A stretch of DNA of 64,000 nucleotides from Jannaschia sp. CCS1 (GTDB lineage: Bacteria > Pseudomonadota > Alphaproteobacteria > Rhodobacterales > Rhodobacteraceae). Shown here one piece after another: positions 17,770-28,025 of this stretch. The position numbers and the translations under genes were made by a program. How positions within the stretch are numbered: the stretch's first letter is position 1; every line of letters begins with the position of its first letter. The DNA is taken from NCBI RefSeq assembly GCF_000013565.1, contig NC_007802.1, forward strand, positions 310,001 through 374,000, in the 5' to 3' direction. The notes beneath the pieces are model-generated. The model worked only from the letters and a program-made list of their open reading frames with translations, did not search any database and was not told the DNA's origin.

Positions 17770-18423
17770 ATGCACCCGAACCCGGCGTTCCGCCAAGAGC
17801 CCGTCTTTACCAACGTTGCCATGTGCCAGAAGCGTGGCTTCGGGATGTTGTCCGTGAACGGCGACCCGGCGCCAATGATCTCCCACGTGCCCTTCTTTCT
17901 GAACGAGACGGGTGCTATGGCGGAATTGCATCTGATGCGATCCAACCCCATTGCCCGGCACGTCACGACAGCCACCCCTGCGGTGATCGCGGTCAATGGC
18001 CCGGACGGGTATGTGTCGCCCGATTGGTACGGCACGCCTGATCAGGTGCCGACGTGGAATTACGTGGCCATTCACCTGCGGGGTGTTCTGCATCCGATGG
18101 ATGAAGGGCTGATGCGGGAGCATCTGGACCGTCTGTCCGGGCACTTTGAAGGGCGTCTTGCGCCCAAGCCCGTCTGGACGACCAAAAAGATGTCCGAAGA
18201 CGCGCTGGAGCGGATGATGCGCCAGATCCTGCCCTTCCGTTTTGAGGTTCAGGATGTGGACGGCACCTGGAAGCTGAACCAGAACAAGCCCGACGCGGCC
18301 CGGGAAGGCGCGGCGGATGCGATCAAGCAATCGCCCATCGGCCACGAGGTTGAAACGCTTGGCGCATTGATGACCGGCGGCGTGCCGTCGATTGATAAGG
18401 ACGCGCCTCTCACCTACATCTAA
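17770..18423 (+). CDS. PaiB-like FMN-binding negative regulator family protein
   Basis: The 217-residue protein matches the PaiB layout: a split-barrel FMN fold starting MHPNPAF, a middle VSPDWYGTPDQVPTWNY block (about 78-94), and KMSEDALERM followed by a C-terminal GHEVE segment. Bacillus PaiB was described as a repressor of protease and sporulation genes, but the fold is that of flavin oxidoreductases and the role in this group is open. It heads a run of small plus-strand genes. Confidence 0.82.
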   Translation: MHPNPAFRQEPVFTNVAMCQKRGFGMLSVNGDPAPMISHVPFFLNETGAMAELHLMRSNPIARHVTTATPAVIAVNGPDGYVSPDWYGTPDQVPTWNYVAIHLRGVLHPMDEGLMREHLDRLSGHFEGRLAPKPVWTTKKMSEDALERMMRQILPFRFEVQDVDGTWKLNQNKPDAAREGAADAIKQSPIGHEVETLGALMTGGVPSIDKDAPLTYI

Positions 18424-18453
18424 GGGACCGCTCTTCACGGAAGGACGACCCAG

Positions 18454-18735
18454 ATGGCTTTGAACATTCCTCCGATGGCCTTTATCGTGCTGCGCTATGG
18501 CGCCGTGGCAGTGGCCGGATTTGCGGCGGCGCGGTTTGCGCCCCGCGGGACACTGTCACCCGCGGTGGAGGCTGAAATGGACGCGACCCCCGATGGCATG
18601 CAGATGTGCAAAGCACCCGGTCAGCTGGCGGCGGCGGGCAAGATCACGAAAACGTTGCGGGTGGGACGGCTCGGCCCGATGTTCCGCGTAGATGGCACGG
18701 CGCTGGCGCGTCTGAAGATAAGGCGACTGACGTAA
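18454..18735 (+). CDS. small hypothetical protein with one hydrophobic segment
   Basis: The 93-residue product has a hydrophobic stretch at about residues 7-27 (FIVLRYGAVAVAGFAAARFA) and a basic C-terminal half. AAGGACGA lies before the ATG. Its TAA shares a base with the ATG of the glutathione S-transferase gene, so it is probably translated. No family is recognised; it may be an inner-membrane peptide with a cytoplasmic tail. Confidence 0.6.
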   Translation: MALNIPPMAFIVLRYGAVAVAGFAAARFAPRGTLSPAVEAEMDATPDGMQMCKAPGQLAAAGKITKTLRVGRLGPMFRVDGTALARLKIRRLT

Positions 18736-19349
18736 TGGACACTGGCACGATTGAACTTCTGGGCTCTGACGCCTCCCCCTTCGTGCGCAAGGCGCGTGTT
18801 CTGGTGGCGGAGGCGGGTATCACAGATGTCCCTTACGTCCAGGTGACGGCGACGCCCATGGGCGGGGAAGAGCGCCTGAACGCGGCCAATCCCCTCGGTA
18901 AGATCCCCGCGCTGGTGCGCGAGAGCGGGCCCACGATCTATGACAGCAACGTGGTCTGCCGATTTCTTGACGACCGGGCTGATGCGGGCCTGTATCCCAA
19001 GGACCGCCTCTGGGAGTGTCTGACGCTGGAGGCCACAGGCGACGGCATTATGGAGGCCGCCGTTGGGATCGTCTATGAGAAGCGCCTGCGCCCGGACGAA
19101 TTGTGGTGGAATGATTGGTTTGACGCCCAATGGGTGAAGGTCACGCGGTCCCTTGATGCTTTGGAACGTCAATGGATGAGCCATCTGTACGGCCCTGTTG
19201 ATATGGGTCAGATCAGCGTCGCCTGCGCGCTTGGCTATCTGGATCTGCGCCACGGTGATCGTAACTGGCGGAGCGGACACGATGCCCTGGCGACGTGGTA
19301 CGCGCGGTTTGCGGAGCGTCCCTCCATGGTGAACACTGCACCCGAATGA
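18735..19349 (+). CDS. glutathione S-transferase family protein
   Basis: The 204-residue protein has the thioredoxin-like N-terminal half (LLGSDASPFVRKARVLVAEA, about 8-27, the SPF serine at the active site) with NPLGKIPAL and DSNVVCRFL for glutathione binding, then a helical C-terminal half. The longer frame from 18606 is rejected because it covers the upstream gene. The role is probably detoxification; the substrate is unknown. It overlaps the following GNAT gene by ATGA. Confidence 0.85.
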   Translation: MDTGTIELLGSDASPFVRKARVLVAEAGITDVPYVQVTATPMGGEERLNAANPLGKIPALVRESGPTIYDSNVVCRFLDDRADAGLYPKDRLWECLTLEATGDGIMEAAVGIVYEKRLRPDELWWNDWFDAQWVKVTRSLDALERQWMSHLYGPVDMGQISVACALGYLDLRHGDRNWRSGHDALATWYARFAERPSMVNTAPE

Positions 19350-19762
19350 AGGTCCGTCTAGCGGTGTCCGAGGCTGAACGGCAGGCGTGTTTCGATATCC
19401 GCCGCGCGGTCTTTATTGAAGAACAGCAGATCCCGGAGGCCGAGGAATGGGACGCCCATGACGCGACCTGCCTGCATTACCTTGCGGGCGACGGGGCGGG
19501 AACGGCGCGTGTCATCGCCAAGGGCGATACGGCCAAGATCGGGCGGGTTGCCGTGACGCAAGCCCATCGGGGCACGGGTCTTGGCGCGAAGATCATGCAG
19601 GCGCTGATGGCCGACGCGCGAATACGCGGCTTCAAAACGGCCGAGTTGGAAGCCCAGGTCTATGCCATCCCCTTCTACGCACGGCTTGGGTTCATCGCCG
19701 AAGGGCCGGAATATGATGACGGCTCCGGCATCCTGCATCGCCTGATGCGCGCAGACCTCTAG
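19346..19762 (+). CDS. GNAT family N-acetyltransferase (ElaA-like)
   Basis: The 138-residue protein starts at the ATG inside the GST stop. RRAVFIEEQQIPEAEEWD, the acetyl-CoA loop VTQAHRGTGLGAKIM (about 72-86) and PFYARLGF are typical of the ElaA/YjcF branch of GNAT enzymes. The substrate is unknown. Confidence 0.82.
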   Translation: MKVRLAVSEAERQACFDIRRAVFIEEQQIPEAEEWDAHDATCLHYLAGDGAGTARVIAKGDTAKIGRVAVTQAHRGTGLGAKIMQALMADARIRGFKTAELEAQVYAIPFYARLGFIAEGPEYDDGSGILHRLMRADL

Positions 19763-19807
19763 CCTTTCAAAAATGTTCGCGCTACGTTCCTGAAAAGGAG
19801 CCCGGCC

Positions 19808-20356
19808 ATGCCTCTTGGTGAAAAACTCAACGGAACGCTGCGTGCGTTTATCGAGCGTCAGCAGATGTTCTTCGTCGCAACTGCTGCGCCGACGGGACGG
19901 GTGAATATGTCGCCCAAAGGTGCGGATTCGCTGCGCATTCTCAGCGACACACGGGTGCAATGGCTCAACCTTTCGGGCAGCGGGAACGAGACGGCAGGGC
20001 ATCTGCGGCAATCGGACCGCATGACCCTGATGTTCTGCGCATTTGAAGGGGATGCGCTGATTCTCCGCCTCTACGGAACGGCCAGCACGCTTCACCCGCG
20101 TGATGCGGGGTGGAAGGAGGCATCGGCGCGGTTCCCCAAGATGGCGGGCACCCGACAGATCTTTGATATGCAGATCCAGTCGGTGAACATGTCCTGCGGG
20201 TCCGGCGTGCCGTTCATGGACTACAAATCGGACCGGTCCGCCGTGGAGATGATTCCGTTTTTCGAAGACCTGGGTCAGGACGGCACCGATGCGTTCTGGC
20301 GGCGTAAGAATGTGGAAACCATTGACGGCTATCCCACAGGCCTGTTCGGAGACTAG
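19808..20356 (+). CDS. pyridoxamine 5'-phosphate oxidase-like FMN protein
   Basis: The 182-residue protein has the split-barrel flavin-binding fold: FFVATAAPTGRVNMSPKG at about residues 23-40, a central DSLRILSD and VQWLNLSGSGNETAGHL. Relatives reduce or bind flavins and F420; it lacks the full residue set of PdxH, so vitamin B6 synthesis is not implied. AAGGAG precedes the ATG. It is the last gene before the petABC promoter region. Confidence 0.8.
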   Translation: MPLGEKLNGTLRAFIERQQMFFVATAAPTGRVNMSPKGADSLRILSDTRVQWLNLSGSGNETAGHLRQSDRMTLMFCAFEGDALILRLYGTASTLHPRDAGWKEASARFPKMAGTRQIFDMQIQSVNMSCGSGVPFMDYKSDRSAVEMIPFFEDLGQDGTDAFWRRKNVETIDGYPTGLFGD

Positions 20357-20607
20357 AAGTTAACCCCTTGGAAAGACTCAACTGATTGGTGTGGGACATC
20401 GGGAAACTCACCTTCAAGATGTGCGGAATGGTGAGATATGCGACAATTCCGCCCCATTCTGGGCCTCGTGTGCGCGTTTGTCCGCTGGACGCCTATAACG
20501 TCTATCAGTAACAGCAATAGTAGCTTGGTGATGGAGAGATTCCGTCCCGCATCAGACGTTTCCAGGTTCAAAGACGTTTGGACCCAGAGTGAAAGGACGC
20601 AGAGCTC
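20357..20607. other. petABC upstream region
   Basis: These 251 bases hold no gene in either strand that can be supported. They must carry the petABC promoter, but no confident -35/-10 pair was identified. A GAAAGGA ribosome binding site lies before the GTG of petA. Confidence 0.5.
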
Positions 20608-21183
20608 GTGTCAGATACGCATGATCCGTCCGGCGATCGCCGGGATTTTCTGTACTACGCCACGGCCGGTACCGGTGTGGTGGTCGCAGGTGCAGCGGCT
20701 TGGCCGCTGGTGAACTCCATGAACCCATCCGCTGACGTACAGGCGGCCAGCCAATTGCGGGTCGACGTCGGAGGTGTCGAGCCCGGCACGCAGCTGACGG
20801 TCCTGTTCCTGGGCAAGCCGATCTTCATCCGTCGCCGCACGGAAGACGAGATCGAAGCAGGCCGCGCGGTTGAGGTCAGCGAGTTGATCGATGCCAACGC
20901 ACGCAACGCCAACGATGAGAGTGCTGATGCCGCAGACATCAACCGGACCCTGACCACGTCAGACGGTGAAAACTCCGGCGAGTGGCTGGTGATGCAGGGC
21001 GTCTGTACGCACTTGGGTTGCGTGCCCATTGGCGAAGGCGCTGGTGACTTCGGTGGCTGGTTCTGCCCCTGCCACGGCTCTCACTATGACACGGCAGGCC
21101 GCATCCGTCGCGGCCCTGCGCCCGAGAACCTGCCCATTCCTGCGGCAGAGTTTATCGACGATTCAACCATTTTGCTCGGTTAA
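20608..21183 (+). CDS. petA: ubiquinol-cytochrome c reductase Rieske iron-sulfur subunit
   Basis: The 191-residue subunit starts at GTG. It has a Tat-type leader with [10 protein letters not shown] and one anchor helix (about 15-35), then the Rieske domain with CTHLGC (about 137) and CPCHGSH (about 157), which bind the 2Fe-2S cluster through two Cys and two His. It passes electrons from ubiquinol to cytochrome c1 in the bc1 complex. It is first in petABC. Confidence 0.97.
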   Translation: MSDTHDPSGDRRDFLYYATAGTGVVVAGAAAWPLVNSMNPSADVQAASQLRVDVGGVEPGTQLTVLFLGKPIFIRRRTEDEIEAGRAVEVSELIDANARNANDESADAADINRTLTTSDGENSGEWLVMQGVCTHLGCVPIGEGAGDFGGWFCPCHGSHYDTAGRIRRGPAPENLPIPAAEFIDDSTILLG

Positions 21184-21198
21184 GGGAGGAACGACATC

Positions 21199-22554
21199 AT
21201 GGGTGGTATTCCCCACGACCATTACGAACCGAATTCTCGCGGCGAGAAATGGCTTCACCGCCGCTTGCCGATTGTCGGTCTGATGTATGACACATTGATG
21301 ATCCCGACGCCCAAGAACCTGAACTGGATGTGGATCTTCGGTATTGTGCTCGTCTTCTGCCTGGTGATGCAGATCATCACCGGCGTCCTCTTGGTGATGC
21401 ACTACACACCGCATGTCGATATGGCGTTTGCCTCGGTCGAACACATCATGCGCAACGTGAACGGCGGGTGGGCGATCCGCTATATCCACCAGAACGGCGC
21501 GTCTCTGTTCTTTATCGCGGTCTATTTGCACATCTTCCGCGGTCTCTACTACGGGTCCTACAAGGCCCCGAGAGAGGTCACGTGGATCATCGGTATGCTG
21601 ATTTACGTGCTGATGATGGGCACGGCATTCATGGGATACGTTCTGCCCTGGGGTCAGATGTCCTTCTGGGGCGCGACCGTGATTACCGGCCTTTTCGGTG
21701 CCATTCCCTTCATCGGCGACGGCATCCAGACCTGGCTTCTGGGCGGACCAGCCGTGGACAACGCCACACTGAACCGCTTCCTGTCTCTGCACTATCTGCT
21801 GCCCTTCCTGATCTTAGGGCTCGTGATCGTGCACATCTGGGCCTTCCACACCACGGGCAACAATAACCCAACCGGTGTCGAAGTGCGCCGCACCTCCAAG
21901 AAAGAGGCGGAGGCAGACACCCTGCCCTTCTGGCCCTATTTCGTGATCAAGGACCTGTTCGCACTGGCGGTGATCCTGGTGATCTTCTTCGCCATCGTGG
22001 GTTTCATGCCGAACTACCTGGGCCACCCCGATAACTATATCGAGGCGAACCCGCTGGCGACGCCTGCACACATCGTGCCGGAATGGTACTTCCTGCCGTT
22101 CTACGCAATCCTGCGTGCGTTCGACACGGAAGTTTGGGTCGTGATTGCGGCGGACTTCCTGACCGGCGGTATCGTCGACGCGAAGTTCTTCGGTGTGATC
22201 GCGATGTTCGGTGCCATCGTGGTGATGGCCCTGGCGCCGTGGCTGGATACGTCCAGCGTGCGGTCGGGTCGCTACCGTCCGATGTTCAAGTGGTGGTTCT
22301 GGGTCTTCGTGGTGAACTTCATCGTGCTGACCTGGGTGGGTGCCCGTCCGGCGGAGGGGCCCTATCCCTACATCTCGCTGATCGGTGCCGCCTATTGGTT
22401 CGCGTATTTCCTCGTGATCCTGCCCCTTCTGGGCGTGATCGAGAAACCGTTGCCCCAGCCCGACACCATCGAGGAAGACTTCAACAACCACGTGTCCGGC
22501 GACAGCGGCACACCCGGTTCCGGTACGGCCCCCGTGGCCTCCCCGGCAGAATGA
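21199..22554 (+). CDS. petB: cytochrome b subunit of the bc1 complex
   Basis: The 451-residue integral membrane subunit has about eight helices. Paired haem histidines lie in the second ([14 protein letters not shown]) and fourth helices (SLHYLLP; VHIWAFH). The quinol-site loop PEWYFLPFY is present, as is the [14 protein letters not shown] block. It carries haems bL and bH and both quinone sites. It follows petA after 15 bases with GGGAGGA before the ATG. Confidence 0.97.
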   Translation: MGGIPHDHYEPNSRGEKWLHRRLPIVGLMYDTLMIPTPKNLNWMWIFGIVLVFCLVMQIITGVLLVMHYTPHVDMAFASVEHIMRNVNGGWAIRYIHQNGASLFFIAVYLHIFRGLYYGSYKAPREVTWIIGMLIYVLMMGTAFMGYVLPWGQMSFWGATVITGLFGAIPFIGDGIQTWLLGGPAVDNATLNRFLSLHYLLPFLILGLVIVHIWAFHTTGNNNPTGVEVRRTSKKEAEADTLPFWPYFVIKDLFALAVILVIFFAIVGFMPNYLGHPDNYIEANPLATPAHIVPEWYFLPFYAILRAFDTEVWVVIAADFLTGGIVDAKFFGVIAMFGAIVVMALAPWLDTSSVRSGRYRPMFKWWFWVFVVNFIVLTWVGARPAEGPYPYISLIGAAYWFAYFLVILPLLGVIEKPLPQPDTIEEDFNNHVSGDSGTPGSGTAPVASPAE

Positions 22555-22568
22555 GAGAGGAGCTGACA

Positions 22569-23378
22569 ATGCTCAGGAAACTAGCAATCAGCGCCACGGC
22601 GGCGCTGGCCCTCTCCACCGGGGGCGCGATGGCAGCCGGCGGCGCGGGCGAAATCACCAACGTTCCATTCTCGTTCCAGGGACCGTTTGGCACCTTTGAT
22701 CAGGACCAGCTTCAGCGTGGCCTTCAGGTCTACACTGAGGTCTGTGCCGGGTGTCACGGTCTGCAATACGTGCCCCTGCGCGCGCTGGCAGATGAGGGCG
22801 GTATCGGTTGGACCGATGATGAGGTTCGCGCCTACATCGATGAGAACTTCATCGAGGTCTATGACCCGGATCTGGAAGACTGGCGCACGGCCGTGCCGAA
22901 TGACAACTTTCCGGCCAATGATGGCGTCGGTGCACCTGATCTCAGCCTGATGGCGAAGGCCCGTACCGGGTTTTCCGGACCCCGTGGCACAGCAATCTAT
23001 CCGCTGCTCTACGGTCTGGGTGGTCCGGAGTATATCTACTCGCTCCTGACCCACTACACAGGCGAAGAGGTGGAGCAGTTTGGCACCATTCTTTACGTGA
23101 ACGAAACGATGGAAGGTGGGTTGATCTCCATGGCCCCGCCCCTGTGGGAAGGCGCTGTGGAATATGCCGATGGCACTGTTGCCACTGAATCGCAGATGGC
23201 TGAAGACGTGGCCGCGTTTCTGATGTGGACGGCAGAGCCGCACATGATGGCGCGCAAGCAAATGGGCTTGGTCGCGGTCATCATCCTCGGCATCTTCTCG
23301 GTCCTGCTGTACCTGACCAACAAGCGCCTTTGGGCACCGGTCAAGGCCCGCGCCAAGGGCACACAGCCCGCCGAATAA
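22569..23378 (+). CDS. petC: cytochrome c1 subunit of the bc1 complex
   Basis: The ATG at 22569 is preceded by AGGAG; the longer frame from 22083 lies inside petB and is rejected. The 269-residue protein has a signal peptide cut near AMA-AGG, a CAGCH haem-c motif (about residue 59), a methionine ligand region ISMAPPL, and a C-terminal anchor helix (about 230-250). It passes electrons from the Rieske protein to soluble cytochrome c. A strong terminator follows. Confidence 0.97.
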   Translation: MLRKLAISATAALALSTGGAMAAGGAGEITNVPFSFQGPFGTFDQDQLQRGLQVYTEVCAGCHGLQYVPLRALADEGGIGWTDDEVRAYIDENFIEVYDPDLEDWRTAVPNDNFPANDGVGAPDLSLMAKARTGFSGPRGTAIYPLLYGLGGPEYIYSLLTHYTGEEVEQFGTILYVNETMEGGLISMAPPLWEGAVEYADGTVATESQMAEDVAAFLMWTAEPHMMARKQMGLVAVIILGIFSVLLYLTNKRLWAPVKARAKGTQPAE

Positions 23379-23405
23379 GTTTTGGCTTATCACTGATGAT
23401 GAAAG

Positions 23406-23429
23406 CGCGCCCTTCAGGGCGCGTTTTTT
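23406..23429 (+). terminator. rho-independent terminator of petABC
   Basis: CGCGCCC pairs with GGGCGCG around TTCA, followed by six T. It stands 27 bases past the petC stop, ahead of the convergent thiQ stop. Confidence 0.9.
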
Positions 23430-23457
23430 GTATTGGGCGTGCGTTGTCTGGCCCGGG

Positions 23458-24147
23458 CTACATCCAGGGACGCAGCGGCTCGGCGTTGTTTGCCACAGCC
23501 TCGGCTAGGGGCGCATCCAGCACGACCTTGCCGTCGTCCAACAGCAGCACGCGATCACACAGCCGTTCCGCATCGCGCAGATCGTGTGTCGCCATGATCA
23601 GCGTCTGCCCCGTCTCGTCACAAAGCTTACGCACAAGGCTCAGCATCTCGCGCCGCAAACCGGGATCCAGCGCTGAGAACGGTTCATCCAGAAGTGCGAC
23701 CGGTTTGTCGCGGAGAAGCATTCGCGCCAGCGCCACCCGGCTTTGCTGCCCACCCGACAGGGCCGATGGTTTTCGTTGTTCCATGCCCTCCAGACCCACC
23801 TGTGTCAGGGCCCGTGTCACGCGCCGTTCATCCTCAGATCCAAGTTTGAGGTTTGGCCTGATCCCAAGCGCGACATTGTCGAACACGCTGAGGTGGGGGA
23901 ACAGATTGCCGTCCTGGAACAGGATCGAAATCGGGCGGTCCGCAACGGGTGTCTTCGCGACATCTGCTCCCGCCATGGTGATCCGTCCCGCATCCGGCCA
24001 AAGGAACCCCGAGAGGGTTGAGAGCAATGTCGATTTCCCGCTGCCCGAGGCGCCCATCAGCGCAACCCGCGCGCCTTTCGCGATGGTGAGATGGGCGGAC
24101 AGCGTGAAGCTGCCCTGTCGCACGCGGATGTTTTCAAGATGCAGCAT
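23458..24147 (-). CDS. thiQ: thiamine ABC transporter ATP-binding protein ThiQ
   Basis: The 229-residue ATPase has Walker A GASGSGKS, signature LSGGQQSR, Walker B VALLDEPFSALD and ATHDLRDA. It overlaps thiP by 14 bases. Its place after thiB-thiP and behind a TPP riboswitch identifies it as the thiamine/TPP importer ATPase. Confidence 0.94.
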   Translation of the reverse strand: MLHLENIRVRQGSFTLSAHLTIAKGARVALMGASGSGKSTLLSTLSGFLWPDAGRITMAGADVAKTPVADRPISILFQDGNLFPHLSVFDNVALGIRPNLKLGSEDERRVTRALTQVGLEGMEQRKPSALSGGQQSRVALARMLLRDKPVALLDEPFSALDPGLRREMLSLVRKLCDETGQTLIMATHDLRDAERLCDRVLLLDDGKVVLDAPLAEAVANNAEPLRPWM

Positions 24148-25699
24148 TCACGCGGCCCCCTCGGTCAAACAGCCAGAACATCCCCAGCGACAACGCCATG
24201 AGCAGCACGGCGGCCCCCTGTGCATCGTTGGTGCGGTAGGAGCCGAACAGGCGATACATCTCCAACGGCAGGGTCTCTTGCCCCTGGGTGGAGAACAGAG
24301 CGATCACGCCAAGGTCGCCCATGGAAAACGCTGCGGCGAGGCCCGCGCCAAACCCCAAGGGGCGGCGCACGCGCGGCAGGATCGCGTGGCGCAGACGGGC
24401 CGTTCCCTGCATTCCAAGGGCGTCTGCCAAGCGGCCTTGCGTTGCCTCGGCTTGGGTCGCGGCGGGGATAAGTGCGCGGAGCAGGAAAGGTAGCGCCACC
24501 AATGCGTTCACCAGGCCCGTGATCGGCAAAGACAGGGCCACAGGGTCGGCGATTGGAAAGACGATCAGGAACAACCCGGTGCCGATCACCAGTGGAGACA
24601 CCGCGATGGACAGCAGGCTGACGCCCTCAAGACCAGCCCGCGCCGCCTTGCCCGCGATCAAAAGCGCGATCGGCAGGGCCAGAGTGACCGCAAATGCGGT
24701 GGAGGCGAGGGCGAGGAGGATCGAACGCAAAGCGGCCTCCCACGTGGAAAGGGGCAGGCCGGCAATTGCGCCAACGCCTTGGCCGGTGACAGCGGCCAGC
24801 GGCAGCAGCAAGAAAGCGCCCGCGGCGAATAAGGCGAGGCCGTCCCACAGGCGGGACAGATGCGGATCACCGGGCCAATGCATCGCGGGGCGGTCCAGCC
24901 CGCCGCCGAACTCTGTCGCGGTGGCGAAGCGCCAGGCAACCACACCCGCACCGACGCAGATACCCACCTGGATCAGGCCCAGAAGGGCCGCACGGCCCAG
25001 ATCGAAGTCGAACTGAAACGCCTGGTAGATCGCAAGTTCAACGGTTGTCGCAGATGGTCCACCGCCAAGGATCAAGGCGACGGCAAAGCTGGTGGTGCAG
25101 ATGAGGAAAATAATCAGCGCCGCGCCGGGCAGCGTGGCCCGCAGCAACGGCCACTCAAAATGGCGGCGCATGTCCTGGGCGGTGAAATTGAGTGAATGGG
25201 CAAGGCGGATGCGCTCAGACGGGACAGACAACCACGCCTGCAAAATCAGCCGCGTGGCGAGCGGCAGGTTCAGGAAAACGTGGGCCATGACGACGCCCGC
25301 GAGGCCATAAATCTCAATCGTGCCCGCGCCGATCCCTTCCAGTGCGGCATTCAGCCAACCTGCGCGTCCGAAGATCGCCAGAAGGCCCATCACGGCGACA
25401 ATGACCGGCAGGATGAATGGCGCGCCCATCAGGGCGATATACGCGCCGCGCCCGCGGAACCGCCGCCGCGCCAAGGCCCGCGCAACGGGGATCGCCGCGA
25501 CGCAGGACACAACGGCAGACAGGACCGCTTGAAGAAGCGTAAACCGGACGGCCGCCCAATCGGCAGGGCGCAAACCATTGACCCCCTCAGCCCGGATCAT
25601 CACTGCGCCGAGGGGGCCGAGGATCGCGAGGATAACCAGCAGGACAAACGCCCCGCCGATCCCCTGCACCAGCGTTATTGGCTGAGCGCGTTTTGCCAT
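24134..25699 (-). CDS. thiP: thiamine ABC transporter permease ThiP
   Basis: The 521-residue permease has about twelve helices in two halves, each with a cytoplasmic coupling loop (DMRRHFEWPLLRATLPGA and GMQGTARLRHAILPRVRRP). This double layout is standard for ThiP. Its ATG at 25699 lies inside thiB, a 25-base overlap. It moves thiamine or TPP delivered by ThiB. Confidence 0.93.
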   Translation of the reverse strand: MAKRAQPITLVQGIGGAFVLLVILAILGPLGAVMIRAEGVNGLRPADWAAVRFTLLQAVLSAVVSCVAAIPVARALARRRFRGRGAYIALMGAPFILPVIVAVMGLLAIFGRAGWLNAALEGIGAGTIEIYGLAGVVMAHVFLNLPLATRLILQAWLSVPSERIRLAHSLNFTAQDMRRHFEWPLLRATLPGAALIIFLICTTSFAVALILGGGPSATTVELAIYQAFQFDFDLGRAALLGLIQVGICVGAGVVAWRFATATEFGGGLDRPAMHWPGDPHLSRLWDGLALFAAGAFLLLPLAAVTGQGVGAIAGLPLSTWEAALRSILLALASTAFAVTLALPIALLIAGKAARAGLEGVSLLSIAVSPLVIGTGLFLIVFPIADPVALSLPITGLVNALVALPFLLRALIPAATQAEATQGRLADALGMQGTARLRHAILPRVRRPLGFGAGLAAAFSMGDLGVIALFSTQGQETLPLEMYRLFGSYRTNDAQGAAVLLMALSLGMFWLFDRGGRVNAAS

Positions 25700-26682
25700 G
25701 TCGCCAATGCGTCGTCGCGGATGGCGGCGGCCTCTTCAGGGGTGAAAATCAACGCGGTCTCGGGTTGGATGAGCGTCTCGAACCCCTCGGGCAACTGGTC
25801 CACCGGCAGGGCGGCGGGGTACATCCAGTTGGTCTCCGGAATCACCGTCTGGAAGGCGGGTGAGATCATGAAGTCGAGGAATTGTTGCGCCAGGTCCGGG
25901 TTGTCAGCGGTCTGCAAGATGCCGCCCACCTCGATCTGCATGTAATGCCCCTCCGCAAAGGCGGCAGCCTCAAACCCGGCGTCGTCCTCCGCGATCAGGT
26001 GATACGCCGGAGAGGTCGTATAGGACAGGACCATATCCGCCTCACCCTCCAAGAACAGGCCATAGGCTTCGGACCAGCCGGGCGTCACCGTAACGACGTT
26101 ATCGGCAAGTCCTTCCCAGATTGCGGCGGCCTCGTCTCCGTAGGCGTTCTGCACCCACATTAGAAGGCCAAGGCCGGGAGTGGAGGACCGGGGATCCTGG
26201 ATCACGATGGATGCGTCGGAGGCTGCGAGGTCCTCAAAGCTGCCTGGCACGGTCTCCATATCCGTGCGGTGTACGAAGGCGAAATAGCCCCAGTCGAACG
26301 GCATGAAGTGGGGGTCATCCCAGGTCATCGGAAGGGTCAGATCGCCCGGCGTGCTGTCATGCTCGGCGATGAGGCCCGCGTCCAAAGCTGCGGCCATCAG
26401 ATTTGTGTCGAGGCCCAGAACGATGTCGCCCTCGGACCGCGCCCCCTCCAGACGCAACCGCGCCAGCAAAGCCGCGCCGTCGCCCGTGCTGGTGAATTGC
26501 AGGTCGCACTCGCAGATCTCTTCGAAAGCCAATTCGACGCCGGGGCCGGGGCCCCACTCGGAATTGAAGCTGTCATAGGTGTAGACCGTCAAGACAGGGA
26601 CTTGCGCGAAGGCGGCCCCGGTCAAAAGGGTCAGACCCGCAGTGATGCCCGCCGTAAGGATCGTCGTGTTGGTGAGTTTCAT
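25675..26682 (-). CDS. thiB: thiamine-binding periplasmic protein ThiB
   Basis: The 335-residue protein has a signal peptide (cut near AFAQV) and the ThiB opening VLTVYTYDSFNSEWGPGPGVE (quoted in part, about residues 30-49), followed by the conserved FMPFDWGYFAFVH and TPGLGLLMW segments. It captures thiamine in the periplasm. It is first in thiBPQ, directly under the TPP riboswitch. Confidence 0.94.
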   Translation of the reverse strand: MKLTNTTILTAGITAGLTLLTGAAFAQVPVLTVYTYDSFNSEWGPGPGVELAFEEICECDLQFTSTGDGAALLARLRLEGARSEGDIVLGLDTNLMAAALDAGLIAEHDSTPGDLTLPMTWDDPHFMPFDWGYFAFVHRTDMETVPGSFEDLAASDASIVIQDPRSSTPGLGLLMWVQNAYGDEAAAIWEGLADNVVTVTPGWSEAYGLFLEGEADMVLSYTTSPAYHLIAEDDAGFEAAAFAEGHYMQIEVGGILQTADNPDLAQQFLDFMISPAFQTVIPETNWMYPAALPVDQLPEGFETLIQPETALIFTPEEAAAIRDDALATWQNALSQ

Positions 26683-26736
26683 GTCCTCACTCCTCCAAAG
26701 CTAGGGGCGAAGTGAAGTCCGGGGCGATGGCCGCGA

Positions 26737-26834
26737 TACCCTTCCCTCCGCCGGTATTAACCGGTTCAGGTTCAACGGGTCAGCTTTCGCAATCTCAGGC
26801 CAGCGTATCGTCAGATGCGCGAGCCCCCCCGAGG
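26737..26834 (-). promoter_or_regulatory. TPP riboswitch (THI element)
   Basis: On the minus strand, from about 26834 down: a G-rich P1/P2 start, CTGAGA, GACCCGTTGAACCTG, then CCGGTTAATACCGGCGG and AGGGAAGG, the hallmark blocks of the TPP aptamer in order. It sits about 55 bases before the thiB start and should shut down thiBPQ when TPP is bound. The usual GGGGTGC block reads as a run of seven G followed by CTC. The expression platform was not resolved. Confidence 0.93.
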
Positions 26835-26912
26835 TACCGCTAGACGTAGGGCACGGATGGGCGGACCGCAAGCGGCTTGGCAAAAGGGTCGCACAGGGAT
26901 AACTCAGGCGGC

Positions 26913-28025
26913 ATGAGTATGAATTCCTACGGTCACCTGTTCCGCGTCACCACCTGGGGCGAAAGCCATGGACCTGCCCTGGGCGCGACAGTTGATGGCT
27001 GCCCTCCGGGGATCGACGTCGATGCGGCCGCGATCCAGCACTGGCTCGACCGTCGCAAACCTGGCCAGAACAAATACACCACCCAGCGGCGAGAGGCTGA
27101 TGAGGTGGAGATTTTGTCGGGCGTCTATGAAGGACAGTCCACCGGCACCCCCATCCAGCTCATGATCCGCAACACCGATCAGCGATCCAAGGATTACGGC
27201 GATATTGCCGAGAAGTTCCGGCCCGGCCATGCGGACATTACCTATTGGCAGAAATACGGTATCCGTGATCCGCGTGGCGGCGGACGGTCAAGCGCGCGTG
27301 AGACGGCAGCACGGGTCGCCGCGGGTGGCGTGGCGCGTCTGGCGCTTGCGGCGCTGGTGCCTGCGGTGAAGATCACAGGTTACATGGTGCAAATGGGGCC
27401 GCACGGGATTGATCGCGAGTGCTTCGATCTGGCGCAGGTGGACGAAAACCCATTCTGGGTCCCCGATGCCAAGGCCGCTGATGAGTGGGCCGCCTACTTG
27501 GATGGTTTGCGCAAGTCCGGCGACAGCGTCGGTGCCGTGATTGAGGTTCGCGCCAGCGGGCTGCCCGCAGGTCTTGGGGCGCCGATCTATGGCAAGCTGG
27601 ATACCGATCTGGCCGCCGCGATGATGAGCATCAATGCCGTCAAAGGCGTGGAGATCGGCGACGGCATGGCGGCCGCGGCGCTGACCGGCTCGGCCAATGC
27701 GGATGAGATCCATATGGGCGATAATGGCCCTGAATATTCCTCAAACCACGCGGGCGGCATCCTTGGCGGTATCTCCACCGGGCAGGACGTCATCGTCCGG
27801 TTTGCGGTCAAACCGACATCCTCCATCCTCACGCCGCGCGCGACGATCACCAAGGCGGGCACCCCGGCCGAGATCATCACCAAAGGCCGCCACGATCCCT
27901 GTGTGGGAATCAGGGCTGTGCCGGTTGGCGAGGCGATGATGGCCTGTGTCGTGCTAGACCACATTTTGCTGCAAAGAGGGCAAATTGGTGGCAAAGTCGG
28001 GGAAACCCGGGGAAAAATCGGATAA
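26913..28025 (+). CDS. aroC: chorismate synthase
   Basis: AroC makes chorismate from EPSP with reduced FMN, the last step of the shikimate pathway. The ATG at 26913 is chosen over an upstream frame start at 26877; [20 protein letters not shown] is the normal N-terminus. The 370-residue chain holds the three signatures GESHGPALG, the [23 protein letters not shown] region (about 108-133) and [17 protein letters not shown] near the end. It is divergent from thiBPQ and has no operon partner. Confidence 0.96.
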   Translation: MSMNSYGHLFRVTTWGESHGPALGATVDGCPPGIDVDAAAIQHWLDRRKPGQNKYTTQRREADEVEILSGVYEGQSTGTPIQLMIRNTDQRSKDYGDIAEKFRPGHADITYWQKYGIRDPRGGGRSSARETAARVAAGGVARLALAALVPAVKITGYMVQMGPHGIDRECFDLAQVDENPFWVPDAKAADEWAAYLDGLRKSGDSVGAVIEVRASGLPAGLGAPIYGKLDTDLAAAMMSINAVKGVEIGDGMAAAALTGSANADEIHMGDNGPEYSSNHAGGILGGISTGQDVIVRFAVKPTSSILTPRATITKAGTPAEIITKGRHDPCVGIRAVPVGEAMMACVVLDHILLQRGQIGGKVGETRGKIG

